NCBI RefSeq assembly: GCF_000517625.1
Contig: NZ_CP007055.1
Span: 992,001-1,056,000, forward strand
DNA length: 64,000 nt
Origin: Halostagnicola larsenii XH-48
Lineage (GTDB): Archaea > Halobacteriota > Halobacteria > Halobacteriales > Natrialbaceae
Direction of reading: 5' to 3'
Position 1 is the first letter of the stretch. Each line of letters begins with the position of its first letter. Positions 16,601 through 24,635 of the stretch are shown here, one piece after another. Below the pieces are notes generated by a model that saw only the letters and a list, made by a program, of their open reading frames with translations, made no database searches and had not been told where the DNA came from. The translations under genes were made by a program, and so were the position numbers.

Positions 16601-17579
16601 CCGAGATCGGGTGGGTGATGACGTTGCCGTCGAACTCCGGCAGCGCGACCGACAGCGCGAGTTCGAAGCCCATCACGCCCGTCTCGCTCGACTCGTACCT
16701 CGAGCGCGAGCGCATCGTCGTGATCGTCTGGAGGACGGGGACCCCGAGACGGTCCAGAAAGACATCCTCCGCGGAACTGCCTTCGTCGTCCGCGCTCCGT
16801 CCGCGCTCGTCCATCGAGAGCGAGAACATGAACGAGGAGAGGACCGCGTCGACCATCGGCTGGCCGTTATCGTTGAGGAGCCAGTTGTCCGTCACCCACT
16901 CTGCATCCTCCTGTTCGTCGGTGTCCGTGGCCGGATTGCAGAAGATGGGGAGCGCGTTTGCGCCCTGTTCATCGAGCGCTCGCACCTGCGCGTCGACGTA
17001 GCGGGTGTTTTCGTGTGTCCAGTGGGATTCGTAGAACCAGACGGCGACCGTCGGCCGATTAGAGTCGAAGGTCTCGAGGAGTTCCTCGTACTCGACGCCC
17101 GGATGGTCGGGGTGATAGACGCCTTCGGTCGGGAGCGCGGTGGGATCGGCGTACTCACCCGAGCGGTCGCTGTCGTCACCGTCGCCGTACTCCGAGACGA
17201 GGAACCGACACAGGTTCTCGACGTTGATCGTGCCGCCCTTCTCGAGGTAGTCGTACGCGAGGTCCCGATGCGAGTCGGCGACGGTCGTATCCTCGAACGC
17301 GAAGGCGTCGCCGGTCGCTTTCACGACGAGCGGAACCCCCGCCTCTGCGAGTTCGGCCGTCGCGTAGTCGTAGCCCGGCATGCTGTCTTCGGCCCCGTGA
17401 AGCCAGAAGATCGCGGCCGCCGCGTCGGTTAACTCGTCGACGAACGCTTCGATCGACGCCTCGTCGTCCAGATCGGACTCCGATCTGACGACCAGTTCGA
17501 TACCCTCGAGGCGCGCGGCCGCCTCGCCGATCGAACCGAGTTCGTTCTCGGTCGCGGTGTAGATCCCAATGGATGTCAT
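13671..17579 (-). CDS. cobN: Cobaltochelatase large subunit CobN
   Basis: A 1302-residue member of the CobN/BchH family, the metal- and tetrapyrrole-binding subunit of ATP-dependent chelatases. Recognisable segments include HLGTHGSLEWLPGKTVGLDG, YPYIVNNPGEGTQAKRRSYA, AWGTPTVRTRGETIAQVLAM, RVSGLFRDAFPAAAGVIHDA and the late VYVQWGGYAMGSRGR. The length is near the family norm. It begins 34 nt from the divergent chlID gene, which should encode the ATPase partner. CobN normally loads cobalt into hydrogenobyrinate diamide in the aerobic pathway; its coexistence with CbiX is discussed in the findings. First gene of cobN-cbiC-cbiE. Confidence 0.95.
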   Translation of the reverse strand: MTSIGIYTATENELGSIGEAAARLEGIELVVRSESDLDDEASIEAFVDELTDAAAAIFWLHGAEDSMPGYDYATAELAEAGVPLVVKATGDAFAFEDTTVADSHRDLAYDYLEKGGTINVENLCRFLVSEYGDGDDSDRSGEYADPTALPTEGVYHPDHPGVEYEELLETFDSNRPTVAVWFYESHWTHENTRYVDAQVRALDEQGANALPIFCNPATDTDEQEDAEWVTDNWLLNDNGQPMVDAVLSSFMFSLSMDERGRSADDEGSSAEDVFLDRLGVPVLQTITTMRSRSRYESSETGVMGFELALSVALPEFDGNVITHPISGKERTDDAGIGSAPKHHYPIEDRVDHATRLAVNWAELRHTPNEEKKVAVVLHNYPPSDDGIGTAFGLDSPESTVNLLSELEARNYDLGGEMPESGQSLVENLTAQLTLEDRWVAPEDVRDLSVDVVSSDQYADWFADADERFRENVLEEWGEAPDRPFAIPGVEFGNVLVTVQPPRGFGMDPSKVYHDSDLQPPHDYYAFYSWVRNTYDADAVVHLGTHGSLEWLPGKTVGLDGESAPDQLIDDLPNVYPYIVNNPGEGTQAKRRSYAAIVDYLTPVMRNAGTYDELSELEELANQYREAGMEDARADDGEHLERLIRETVEELDLAVELGIAGTIDEKVDVRGPEESGTTLEEGDVAGDDLEIDDLVERIHEYLTDVKTTQIRLGLHTMSEPPEGERLIEYLVALTRLENPGAPSLRESVAGVLGIDYQTMLDSPGTYDDDLGMTYAEASDRVFETSVELLETLAEQDFDVPESEVDGGPEDEINMNLLVVDLETIGDARAKSGAHDDLRKALAFICEEAQPRVQGAADEIPRTADALEGEYVPPGGSGAPTRGGVDLLPTARNFYTLDPRKVPAKAAWQVGSEVAEGVLERHHDENDEYPEEIGVVAWGTPTVRTRGETIAQVLAMMGVEPQWTDAGRIDDVEPIPLEELDRPRIDVTTRVSGLFRDAFPAAAGVIHDAVDAVVDLEEPPELNYVKKHVEEEQAELEDEEGVNADDARKEAKHRVFTTKPGGYGAGTNKAVDEGNWDDRSDLASVYVQWGGYAMGSRGRVSDAHDAFERRLSSVDATVKLEDTMEQDEFDSSDWYAFHGGFISAVTEISGEEPASYVGDSSDPDNVDVYTNEEKVRKSMRARVLNPDWLESMEEHGYKGAGDLSTTVDVTLGWDATTGIVSDTLWTEVAEKYAFDEDRQEWMRDVNPWALESISDTLLEAIDRDLWDADEKTVDRLRDINLRVEGDLEARTTNEAVGAGVTNDD

Positions 17580-17613
17580 CGTGTTTTTAAACCTCTATTG
17601 TATTAGCGCAAGC
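17580..17613. promoter_or_regulatory. Compact divergent promoter of cobN and chlID
   Basis: The two chelatase genes are separated by only 34 nt. A TATA-like GTTTTTAAAC (17583-17592) sits about 25 nt before the chlID ATG at 17614, fitting a leaderless chlID transcript. The cobN promoter must lie in the same gap or inside chlID; read on the minus strand the gap contains CTAATACAAT as a weak TATA candidate. Both directions therefore share most promoter bases. Confidence 0.6.
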
Positions 17614-19923
17614 ATGGTTGCAAACGCTGGAGACAAAAAGCTATCGTCACTCCCCTTTCCAGCGATCGTCGGGCAGGAGGAACTCAAGCGAGTGTTGCTC
17701 GCCGTCGCCGTCAACGACGAACTCGACGGCGCGCTCGTCGCCGGGGAAAAAGGAACGGCGAAGTCGACGGCCGTCCGCGCGCTGGTCGACCTGCTCCCTG
17801 AGCAACGAGTGGTTGCCGACTGTCCGTACGGCTGTTCGCCGGACGACCCGCGTCTGCAGTGTATGAACTGTCGAACGCGCGCGGACGGTCGAGAGGAGAA
17901 CGACGCTCGAGCGGAACTCCCGATCGAAACGCGGCCGGTTCCGCTCGTCACGCTTCCCCTCGGAGCCACTCGCGACCGCGTCGTCGGAACCCTCTCCGTC
18001 GAGGACGCGCTCGCCGGCGAGGCAGACTTCGACCCCGGACTGGTAGCCCGCGCGCATCGGGGAATTCTCTACGTCGACGAGGTCAATCTTCTCGAGGATC
18101 ACCTGGTCGACGTCATCCTCGACGCGGCGGCGAGCGGCGTCAACACCGTCGAGCGGGACGGCGTGAGCGTCTCCCATCCCGCCGAGTTCACGCTCATCGG
18201 GACGATGAACCCCGAGGAGGGCGATCTCCGTCCGCAGCTTCGGGACCGATTCGCGCTGCAGGCGACCGTCGAGGGCTGTCGGGAGATCGAAGATCGCGTC
18301 GAAATCATCGACCGCTCGCTCGGCCTCGGTCGCGAGAACGCCGACAGCACGTCCGCCGCCGACCCCGACTTCAAGTACGCCGCTGACGTTCGAGCCCTCC
18401 GAAACGACCTCGCGGACGCCCGGGATCGGCTCCCGGCAGTCGAGCTCCCCGCCGATTTCAAAGCCGACATCGCTCGGCTCTGTCTCGAGGCCGATGTCGA
18501 CGGCCATCGCGGCGATGTCGCCACCGCCAGGACGGCCAGAACGATCGCCGCGCTCGAGGGACGGACGACCGTCATCGAGCCCGACGTACGCGAAGCCGCT
18601 TCGTACACCCTCCCCCACCGGCTTCGGAGTACCCCCTTCGAGGAGGCCCCCGATCTCGAGGACCTGCTCGACGAGGAGTTCGACGACCCCGCCGACGCCG
18701 AGAGCGAGTCGGACGACGCGAACGACGGAGAGGGCGATGACGACGAGGAGAACGGTGGCGACGGCGGCGAAGCTGGAAAAGACGGCAGTAAAGGTGAGAC
18801 GGGCGCCGACGGTGAGCAAGACCGCAACGAAGCTGGAGAACCCGGAAACGACGATGAGAAATATGGTAGCAGGGACGGGCAGGAATCAGCGTCCGACCAG
18901 CCGAACGGCCCTTCACCGGCTGAAGAGCCCGCCGACGGTGAACGAGCAAGCGGCGAGTCCGGCCCCTCGAGCGAGCGGCGAGCCGACGCGGGGTCCGAAC
19001 GTGGCGAAAGTGACGGTGAGACCGACCGCGACAATAGCCGCGAAGACGACAGCGGCGATGGGGAGGACGACGGTGGGAGCGCCGACGAGACGGCGACACC
19101 ATTACTACCCGGCCAGCGGGCCGACATCGGCGAGGCGGACGCACCGAATCTCGAGATCGGGTCCGCGACCGAGACTCGCGGAGACACGTCCGGCGGCTCT
19201 CGAGCGAGCACGGCCCCGACGACCGACGGCCGCGGGGCCCGCGTCCGGACCGAACCCGTTTCCGAGAGCGACGGGACCGGATCGATCGACGCCGCCGCAT
19301 CCGTCCGATCGGCGGCGAGTCGCGGCGAGTCGCGCGTCGGCGAGCAGGACCTTCGTCGGTCCGTCCGAAGCAGCGACGCGGCGGCGACGATCGTGTTCGC
19401 GGTCGACGCGAGCGCCTCGATGGCCCCCGCGATGCGAACGGCGAAGGGGGTCGTCCTCGACCTGCTTCGAGACAGCTACCAGCGCCGCGACGAGGTCGCG
19501 TTCGTCGCGTTCGCCGGAGACGACGCCGACGTGCTTCTTCCCCCGACTACCAGCGTCACGCTCGCCGCGCGCCACCTCAAGGACCTCCCCTCCGGCGATC
19601 GCACGCCGCTTCCGGCAGGCATAGAGACGACCCGATCGGTCCTCGAGCGGACGGACACCGACGCGTCGGTCGTCGTTCTGGTCACCGACGGCGGGGCGAA
19701 CGTCGCGGGAGAATCCGCTAGTCCGACGGAGGCGACGCGACGGGCAGCCAGACGGCTCCGCGCCGCGGGCGCGTTGGTCGTCGTCGTCGATGCGGGAGAC
19801 GACTCTCGAGCCGGGCTCTCCGAACTCGTCGCCGCCGAAACGGGGGGCGAACTCGTCTCGCTGTCCGCACTTTCGGTCGAAACCGTGCGCTCGGCCGCGG
19901 AGTCAGTCCCGCAAAAGGAGTAA
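17614..19923 (+). CDS. chlID: Chelatase ATPase subunit, ChlI-ChlD fusion (AAA+ and VWA), partner of CobN
   Basis: Single 769-residue protein combining the AAA+ ATPase of ChlI/BchI with the VWA domain of ChlD/BchD. Walker A is GEKGTAKST (residues 44-52), Walker B lies in GILYVDEVNLLEDHLVDVIL and sensor 1 in FTLIGTMNPEEGDLR. Four cysteines (70, 74, 83 and 86; CPYGC then CMNC) form a likely metal-binding insert. A very acidic Gly/Ser/Asp/Glu linker occupies roughly residues 350-580. The C-terminal VWA has a MIDAS DASAS and LVTDGGAN. The ATG at 17614 was chosen over an upstream ATG that would overlap cobN. It should supply ATP-driven remodelling for cobalt insertion by CobN. Confidence 0.92.
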   Translation: MVANAGDKKLSSLPFPAIVGQEELKRVLLAVAVNDELDGALVAGEKGTAKSTAVRALVDLLPEQRVVADCPYGCSPDDPRLQCMNCRTRADGREENDARAELPIETRPVPLVTLPLGATRDRVVGTLSVEDALAGEADFDPGLVARAHRGILYVDEVNLLEDHLVDVILDAAASGVNTVERDGVSVSHPAEFTLIGTMNPEEGDLRPQLRDRFALQATVEGCREIEDRVEIIDRSLGLGRENADSTSAADPDFKYAADVRALRNDLADARDRLPAVELPADFKADIARLCLEADVDGHRGDVATARTARTIAALEGRTTVIEPDVREAASYTLPHRLRSTPFEEAPDLEDLLDEEFDDPADAESESDDANDGEGDDDEENGGDGGEAGKDGSKGETGADGEQDRNEAGEPGNDDEKYGSRDGQESASDQPNGPSPAEEPADGERASGESGPSSERRADAGSERGESDGETDRDNSREDDSGDGEDDGGSADETATPLLPGQRADIGEADAPNLEIGSATETRGDTSGGSRASTAPTTDGRGARVRTEPVSESDGTGSIDAAASVRSAASRGESRVGEQDLRRSVRSSDAAATIVFAVDASASMAPAMRTAKGVVLDLLRDSYQRRDEVAFVAFAGDDADVLLPPTTSVTLAARHLKDLPSGDRTPLPAGIETTRSVLERTDTDASVVVLVTDGGANVAGESASPTEATRRAARRLRAAGALVVVVDAGDDSRAGLSELVAAETGGELVSLSALSVETVRSAAESVPQKE

Positions 19924-19995
19924 CTCGAGCGGGGGTGGGGGTCCGGCTCGTCGAAGGAATGTTCGGTGCGATTTGGCGACCTGAAATCGCCTTTG

Positions 19996-20265
19996 CTACT
20001 CGTCGAACAGTTCGTCCACCGCCGCTCTCGCCGCCAGCGCCGCCTCGTCGGCGACGGCGTCCGGATCGGCTTCGTCCTCGGGGGCGTTGAGGTAGACGTC
20101 GACCTCGAGCACGCCCTCTTCGAAGACGACCGTCACGTCGTAATCGCGGACCGCCGACTGTTTGTACGCCGAGAAAATTCGCGCTTCAGCTGCATCGGAG
20201 GCGGTCTGCACGACCGTTTCCGGGTCCGGGTCGGCGTCCGCATCTGTGTCCGTGTCTGTATTCAT
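19996..20265 (-). CDS. DUF3194 family protein
   Basis: An 89-residue protein with an acidic N-terminal Asp/Thr repeat (MNTDTDTDADADPDPE) followed by the DUF3194 core, EARIFSAYKQSAVRDYDVTV and LEVDVYLNAPEDE. The core looks like a small alpha/beta domain. The ATG at 20265 was chosen because the in-frame extension upstream runs through the prefoldin gene and has shadow composition. It follows prefoldin beta by about 90 nt, an arrangement I know from other archaea, which hints at a role in protein folding or RNA modification. Function unknown. Confidence 0.85.
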   Translation of the reverse strand: MNTDTDTDADADPDPETVVQTASDAAEARIFSAYKQSAVRDYDVTVVFEEGVLEVDVYLNAPEDEADPDAVADEAALAARAAVDELFDE

Positions 20266-20356
20266 TGCTGGTCCTGTTGTCGATGTGGTGGCGTCGCCCC
20301 AAAAAGTGGGCGACTGGGAATCGGATCCCGCTTCGAGTCGCGTTCGATCGGTCAGT

Positions 20357-20758
20357 TTATGCGCCGCCTGCGCCCGGACCGCCTGGGCCGGCCGGGCCGC
20401 CCATGCCGCCGCCAGCGCCGCCGAGCATCTGCTCGAGTTCCTCCTGCAGGGATTCGAACTGATCCTGTACGCGGTCTTCCTGCTTTTCGAGGGTTTCGAG
20501 TCGGATCTCGAGGCTATCGACCTTCTCGTCGAGGTCCGATTCGGCTTCGTCGTACTCGGTTTCGACGAGGAGTTCGCCGACCTGTCGGTACATGGTCGTC
20601 TCGTCGTCGATGTTCTCGAGTTCCTCGAGCGCGTTCTCGGCGTCGGTGAGCGAGGATTCTGCCTCCTGTTTCTGGACGGCGACCGTCTGGGCGGTCTCCT
20701 GTAGGTCCTGTAGCTCCTCGATTTTCTCCTGTGCTTCCGGCGGCAGGTTTCCTTGCAT
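20357..20758 (-). CDS. pfdB: Prefoldin beta subunit
   Basis: A 133-residue jellyfish-chaperone subunit that captures unfolded proteins with the alpha subunit. It begins [20 protein letters not shown], continues in a heptad-rich helix to a central hairpin around [20 protein letters not shown] and then a second coiled-coil helix. The Gly/Pro/Met-rich tail ([17 protein letters not shown]) is common in haloarchaeal prefoldins. It lies downstream of pcc1 and rpo12 on the same strand. Confidence 0.95.
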   Translation of the reverse strand: MQGNLPPEAQEKIEELQDLQETAQTVAVQKQEAESSLTDAENALEELENIDDETTMYRQVGELLVETEYDEAESDLDEKVDSLEIRLETLEKQEDRVQDQFESLQEELEQMLGGAGGGMGGPAGPGGPGAGGA

Positions 20759-20845
20759 ACCCCGACCGAAGCCCTCCGGACTGATAAAGCCAAGCTTTGC
20801 GTTCGGTCGGCCGTCGAGACCGTTCGATCGACGACTATGAGAATT

Positions 20846-21103
20846 TCAGACGAACCGGCTTCCTGCGGTGGCGGTCTCCTCTGCAACGTCGACCAGCGTA
20901 AACCAGGTGTTGAGCGCCGCTCGAAGGGCGATAACGTCTCGAGCTTCGATCTCGATGCGGACGGTTCGGTCGGACCGGGAAATCGTCGTTCTCGAGCGGT
21001 CGTCATCGATCTCGCCGATCTCGCGGGTGACGCTTTCGGCGATGAGACGCGCTCGAGCGTCGCTCTCGTAGTCGAACTCGAGGGTTGCGCCGTGAGAAAA
21101 CAC
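20846..21103 (-). CDS. KEOPS complex subunit Pcc1
   Basis: An 85-residue dimerisation subunit of the KEOPS complex, which makes t6A at position 37 of ANN-decoding tRNAs. The pattern ATLEFDYESDARARLIAESV then RTTISRSDRTVRIEIEARD and ALRAALNTWFTLVDVAEE matches archaeal Pcc1. The start appears to be GTG at 21103, 5 nt after the rpo12 stop codon, consistent with an operon eL43-rpo12-pcc1. Confidence 0.9.
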   Translation of the reverse strand: MFSHGATLEFDYESDARARLIAESVTREIGEIDDDRSRTTISRSDRTVRIEIEARDVIALRAALNTWFTLVDVAEETATAGSRFV

Positions 21104-21108
21104 GCGGG

Positions 21109-21243
21109 CTAGTGGACGTCGACTTCCTTGACGTCTCGGCTGCGCTCTTTGAGCAGGACCCGGTGTCCGCAGTACGGACAGCGGACGCCGCCGTATTCGT
21201 CGAGCTGGACGTCGCGTTTACAGCGGGAACATTTGTAACTCAT
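21109..21243 (-). CDS. rpo12: DNA-directed RNA polymerase subunit Rpo12 (RpoP)
   Basis: A 44-residue zinc-ribbon subunit of RNA polymerase, read directly from ATG at 21243 to TAG at 21109. The sequence begins [19 protein letters not shown] and continues with [19 protein letters not shown]. The CxxC...CxxC zinc site and the basic tail are the family signature. It lies 21 nt downstream of the eL43 gene and 5 nt upstream of pcc1, as in many archaea. Confidence 0.96.
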   Translation of the reverse strand: MSYKCSRCKRDVQLDEYGGVRCPYCGHRVLLKERSRDVKEVDVH

Positions 21244-21264
21244 GGTGGACTGTTTCCGAGTGCG

Positions 21265-21537
21265 TTAGTCGTCGCTTTCGTCTTCTGCCAGCGCGGCCCG
21301 GATCGATCGGGTCACGGTCTTTCCGGCCGGCGTCTGTGGGCGGTAGGCACCGCCGGTGAACACTTCGCCGGTCTCGTCGTTCTTCCAGATACCGGTTCCG
21401 ACGCGGGTAACGTCGTCGCCGTCGACTGTCGCGTTCTCCATGTCGGCCTCGATATCGCTCACTCGTCGTCGGGAAACGCGCCCGTAGCGTGCGCCGAATC
21501 GGCCAGCGCTACCGACGATCCCAGAGTTGTTGCTCAT
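21265..21537 (-). CDS. rpl43e: Ribosomal protein eL43 (L37Ae) without zinc-ribbon cysteines
   Basis: A 90-residue large-subunit protein. The N-terminal [20 protein letters not shown] and the C-terminal [20 protein letters not shown] are classic eL43. The middle normally holds two CxxC pairs that bind zinc; here the segment from about residue 34 to 59 (including [20 protein letters not shown]) has no cysteine at all, while the GTGIW landmark is kept. The ATG at 21537 matches the usual N-terminus; an in-frame ATG 10 codons upstream is less likely. It heads the rpo12-pcc1 group. Confidence 0.93.
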   Translation of the reverse strand: MSNNSGIVGSAGRFGARYGRVSRRRVSDIEADMENATVDGDDVTRVGTGIWKNDETGEVFTGGAYRPQTPAGKTVTRSIRAALAEDESDD

Positions 21538-21579
21538 AGTATCGTACCCTATCCCCAGCGGATTCATAAAGCTGTTGAG

Positions 21580-21792
21580 TCACGCTCGTCCGGTGGGTCC
21601 GCCGTTCACGACGGCGGTCCACACCAGTTCCCGGACGACGACGCCCAGCGCGGCGAGGTAGCCGAGCGGTGCGAGCGGTACGGCGAGCAATCCCGTCCCG
21701 ATCCCGGTGAAAACGACGAGCGCCCGGACAGTCAGTCCGCTCATCGCGAGCAGCGGAATCAGCGCCAGGACGATGTCGGCTCGCTCGAGCAT
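21580..21792 (-). CDS. Small membrane protein, two transmembrane segments
   Basis: A 70-residue hydrophobic protein beginning MLERADIVLALIPLLAMSGL, with helices at about residues 7-27 and 33-55 and a short charged C-terminus (NGGPTGRA). No family recognised. It lies just upstream of eL43 on the same strand with about 40 nt between them. The composition and clean start make it a plausible real gene. Confidence 0.7.
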   Translation of the reverse strand: MLERADIVLALIPLLAMSGLTVRALVVFTGIGTGLLAVPLAPLGYLAALGVVVRELVWTAVVNGGPTGRA

Positions 21793-21951
21793 CGTAATTA
21801 CATCTAATTACGGCCCGCCGGATAAGTGACTGACAACCAGCAGGTACTGTCTCTTCTCTCGAGTCGACAGAGTGACCTGGCAACGAACGTTATGGAACGC
21901 AACTGATACCCACCGACGGCGACTTCCGCTGCCGGTTTGTTCCGGGGTCGA

Positions 21952-22668
21952 TCACTGGAACTCTTCTTCGTCGAGTACGTCGTTGAGGTCGTCACGGACC
22001 CGTTCGCCCATCTCTCGGTCGCGTGCAGTCGTGACGATCCGGTTTTCCTGCACGCTCGAGCCGTCTCGCAAAAGGAGGCGAATGTTTCCGCCGTCGTCGG
22101 CTCGCGTGACTTTCGCGCGCAGTCCTGATTGGGACCCCTTCCCACCCGCGTCGATCGGGCCAGGGATGACTTTCTTGACGTGGGGGTGTCCCGCGACGGT
22201 TCGAATGGCCTGCATGCCCGTTCGGCCGCCGATCAGCGTCGTGTGGCTGCCACCAATTTTCTCCGAGAGTGGGAGATTAACAACGTCGAGCGCTCGTTCC
22301 CCGTTTCGCTCGATGACGGCGTCGACTGGTTCCTCATCGTCCACGCGATAGAACGTGTGATGGAGGGTGTTCCGAACGGCGCGGATGACCGAGCGCTCTC
22401 CCGCCGCGTAGACCTCCTCCGGGCGCTTCCTGCGGATCTCGTCCCCGATCAGTTCTGCGAAGTTGCGAAATTCGACGGTCTCTTCCTCGCCAGTCTCGGG
22501 AACCGTCGTGATGGTCGTCTCGCCAATCGCCGTCTCATCGGCGAGCATCGTGATTGTCGCCCGCTCGCGACCCGCCTCGAGAACGACCCGGTCGGTGTTC
22601 GACTCCCGACAGACCAGACAGAAGTCTCCGGGTTTCTCGAGCGACGATGCGCAGTGGCGACACTCCAT
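21952..22668 (-). CDS. DUF2103 protein with N-terminal zinc ribbon
   Basis: A 238-residue protein starting MECRHCASSLEKPGDFCLVC, a two-CxxC zinc ribbon, followed by the DUF2103 core. Recognisable core parts are TLHHTFYRVDDEEPVDAVIE, LPLSEKIGGSHTTLIGGRTG, PHVKKVIPGPIDAGGKGSQS and the C-terminal LLLRDGSSVQENRIVTTARD. The family is archaeal and predicted to bind metal or nucleic acid. The biochemical function is unknown. It is monocistronic by spacing. Confidence 0.85.
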   Translation of the reverse strand: MECRHCASSLEKPGDFCLVCRESNTDRVVLEAGRERATITMLADETAIGETTITTVPETGEEETVEFRNFAELIGDEIRRKRPEEVYAAGERSVIRAVRNTLHHTFYRVDDEEPVDAVIERNGERALDVVNLPLSEKIGGSHTTLIGGRTGMQAIRTVAGHPHVKKVIPGPIDAGGKGSQSGLRAKVTRADDGGNIRLLLRDGSSVQENRIVTTARDREMGERVRDDLNDVLDEEEFQ

Positions 22669-22699
22669 GGCTCTGCTCGGAGTTGGGACTATCCGTGTA

Positions 22700-22726
22700 A
22701 AACGCCCGCGCTTTTCGGTCGCGGGC
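22700..22726 (-). terminator. Terminator-like hairpin after truD
   Basis: GCCCGCG (22704-22710) and CGCGGGC (22720-22726) pair perfectly around a 9-nt loop. On the minus strand the stem is followed by GTTTTAC, giving a short T run. It lies about 60 nt past the truD stop codon and before the DUF2103 start, where termination would separate the two genes. Confidence 0.5.
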
Positions 22727-22784
22727 TGTCACGCGAGCGACCGCGCCCGCGACCCGCCCATTTCCGACGGGGCGGCCGCTCGCG

Positions 22785-24158
22785 CTACCCGAGGTCGATC
22801 GGATCGACTTTCAGATACTCGCGACACAACACCGTCGCGTAGGACCCTTTCGGCAGCGCAAACGAGAGCGTCAGCGGCTCGCTCTCGAGCGCGAGGTCGG
22901 TTCGAACGAGGATCGCGCGCCGGGTCCCGGTCGAGTGGAACTCGCCGGGCAGGTCGAAATCGTCTGGCTCGAGGTCGAGCTCCGCGAGCACGTCGCGTTC
23001 GATCTCGCCCTGCGCGCCGTCGGCCAGTGTCGTGTCGGTTCCGACCAGCGGCGCCGTGACGAACGCTCGCCCGCGCTCGCAGTGGCGGGTCACGGATCGA
23101 ATCCGGCGCTCGTCGACGCGCTGTTCCCGGTCGACGTCAGGCAACTCGAGTTCGTCGGGGGCGTCTCGGTCGGCGAAACAGACGACGTCTCCCTCGACCG
23201 GCCGGTCGAAGGGGAGTCCCCGCTCGAGCCGTTCGCTCAGCATCAGGTTGAACGCGTAGGACTGGGCCGCGTGAACGAACAGCCGCTGGAGGTTCGACGG
23301 AACCCGCTCGAGCGCCGCCCGGTACGTCTCCGGACCCGGCTCGCCGGATTCCTGGCTCTGGTGTTCGGCCAGTTCGTGGAGCATCGAGCGCTCGTACCGC
23401 AGGCGATTGGGAAACCGCTCGAGTGCCGCCTGCCAGTCGCGGCTCTCGTCGACGAACCGGCGGGCTTCTCGCGTCCCCTCCGGCTCGGACTCGGTCGGAT
23501 TGCCGAGGTAGGCCATCACGGCCCCCTCCCAGTCGCCTCGAGCGATGGCGAGGCCGACTTCGTGCGTGACCGGCCGCTGGCTTCCGAACCGCTGTTGGCC
23601 GAAGAAGTTGGGCACGCCGATGGTTTGCGGCGAGCCGTCTTCGTCATCGTTACCGACGCCCGCGCCGCCGAACTCGCCGAGTTCGTCGGTAATCTCCGCC
23701 GCGGTTTCCGGTCGCTCGGCGTCGCTGACGACCAACTCGAAGCTGTTTCCGGCGAGGTCGCCGAACTCGAGTCCGCGTCCCGCCCGCCCGAGCACCTCGA
23801 TGTCGGCTTCGTTCACCTCCGGAAGCTCGTTGCGGTCGGGCGCGTAGACCGAAAACAGCTGGGTCGTCACGGCGTACTTGTCCTTGGTTCCGGCCCAGTT
23901 GATCCGTTCGCGACTGATTCCCAGCGCGTCGGAGAGCCGGGACGCGAAGTCGTTCGTGTCCCACGCCGTGAGCGTCGCCCGGAAGACGAGGTGCGGATAG
24001 GCGTCCGTCGACGCGTCGACCGGCTCGGTCGAGAACCGCTCGAGTTCGCGCACGCGAAAGTGGTCGTCCGCGTCGCGCAAGCGACCGCCGACCCCGTCGG
24101 CGTCGCTGACGTAATACTCCATGCCGACGGCCTGTTCGGTTGGATGAGCGGGGCGCAT
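22785..24158 (-). CDS. truD: tRNA pseudouridine(13) synthase TruD
   Basis: Isomerises U13 of certain tRNAs to pseudouridine. The 457-residue protein has the catalytic motif [18 protein letters not shown] with the presumed nucleophile Asp93. The TRUD insertion region follows, with [20 protein letters not shown] and [20 protein letters not shown]. The C-terminal [20 protein letters not shown] is also typical. The ATG at 24158 gives the usual N-terminus [19 protein letters not shown]; an upstream in-frame ATG adds 20 residues of shadow-like sequence. Confidence 0.95.
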   Translation of the reverse strand: MRPAHPTEQAVGMEYYVSDADGVGGRLRDADDHFRVRELERFSTEPVDASTDAYPHLVFRATLTAWDTNDFASRLSDALGISRERINWAGTKDKYAVTTQLFSVYAPDRNELPEVNEADIEVLGRAGRGLEFGDLAGNSFELVVSDAERPETAAEITDELGEFGGAGVGNDDEDGSPQTIGVPNFFGQQRFGSQRPVTHEVGLAIARGDWEGAVMAYLGNPTESEPEGTREARRFVDESRDWQAALERFPNRLRYERSMLHELAEHQSQESGEPGPETYRAALERVPSNLQRLFVHAAQSYAFNLMLSERLERGLPFDRPVEGDVVCFADRDAPDELELPDVDREQRVDERRIRSVTRHCERGRAFVTAPLVGTDTTLADGAQGEIERDVLAELDLEPDDFDLPGEFHSTGTRRAILVRTDLALESEPLTLSFALPKGSYATVLCREYLKVDPIDLG

Positions 24159-24296
24159 GTTCGTAGTTGGAACGGCTTTGGCCGCCGGGACTAAATCGGT
24201 TCGTTCTCGAGGCGGCATCCGGTCCAGTATGTGAGAACCGGCCGGTGGAAACAGGTAGACCGAATATCATTTGGTGGACGGTGTCCATCGTTCCGT

Positions 24297-24542
24297 ATGG
24301 AACTGTCTCCGCTCCGGAGCGCACTACTGGTGATGGGTGGCGTACTCGTTGCATCCGTCGCCGTCCCGTTCATCACCGGAGATTCCGTTCGGATCAGCAC
24401 GCTGCTCGGTGCCGCCCTCGGCTGTGTCGTTCCGTTGGCGCTTGCACGCCATCCCGGCGCGCTCGAGAAGCGAACGGCGGTCGTCGGGGGAGGCGTCATG
24501 ACCGTGATCCTCGTGAGCGCGGCGCTCTGGATGCACGTGTAA
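24297..24542 (+). CDS. Small membrane protein, three predicted helices
   Basis: An 81-residue hydrophobic protein beginning MELSPLRSALLVMGGVLVAS. Predicted membrane segments lie at about residues 7-25, 33-50 and 60-79, with a short basic loop HPGALEKRTA between the last two. The ATG at 24297 was chosen because the upstream in-frame extension is polar and overlaps the likely promoter region. It lies between divergent truD and the DUF2071 gene. No family recognised. Confidence 0.75.
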   Translation: MELSPLRSALLVMGGVLVASVAVPFITGDSVRISTLLGAALGCVVPLALARHPGALEKRTAVVGGGVMTVILVSAALWMHV

Positions 24543-24635
24543 CGAAAGCGGACTGCCCGCTGAAAAGGGGAACCGGTCCGATAATCGGCAGACGTTCGTA
24601 ACAAGTGATTTTTGTCCGTACGCTAGAGTGTCAAC

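Noticed and set aside
13551-17432. Plus-strand open frames of 626 and 588 codons opposite cobN
   Set aside because: They lie antisense to the well-conserved cobN; their Arg/Val/Asp-rich sequence is the usual mirror of GC-rich haloarchaeal codons and shows no family motif.
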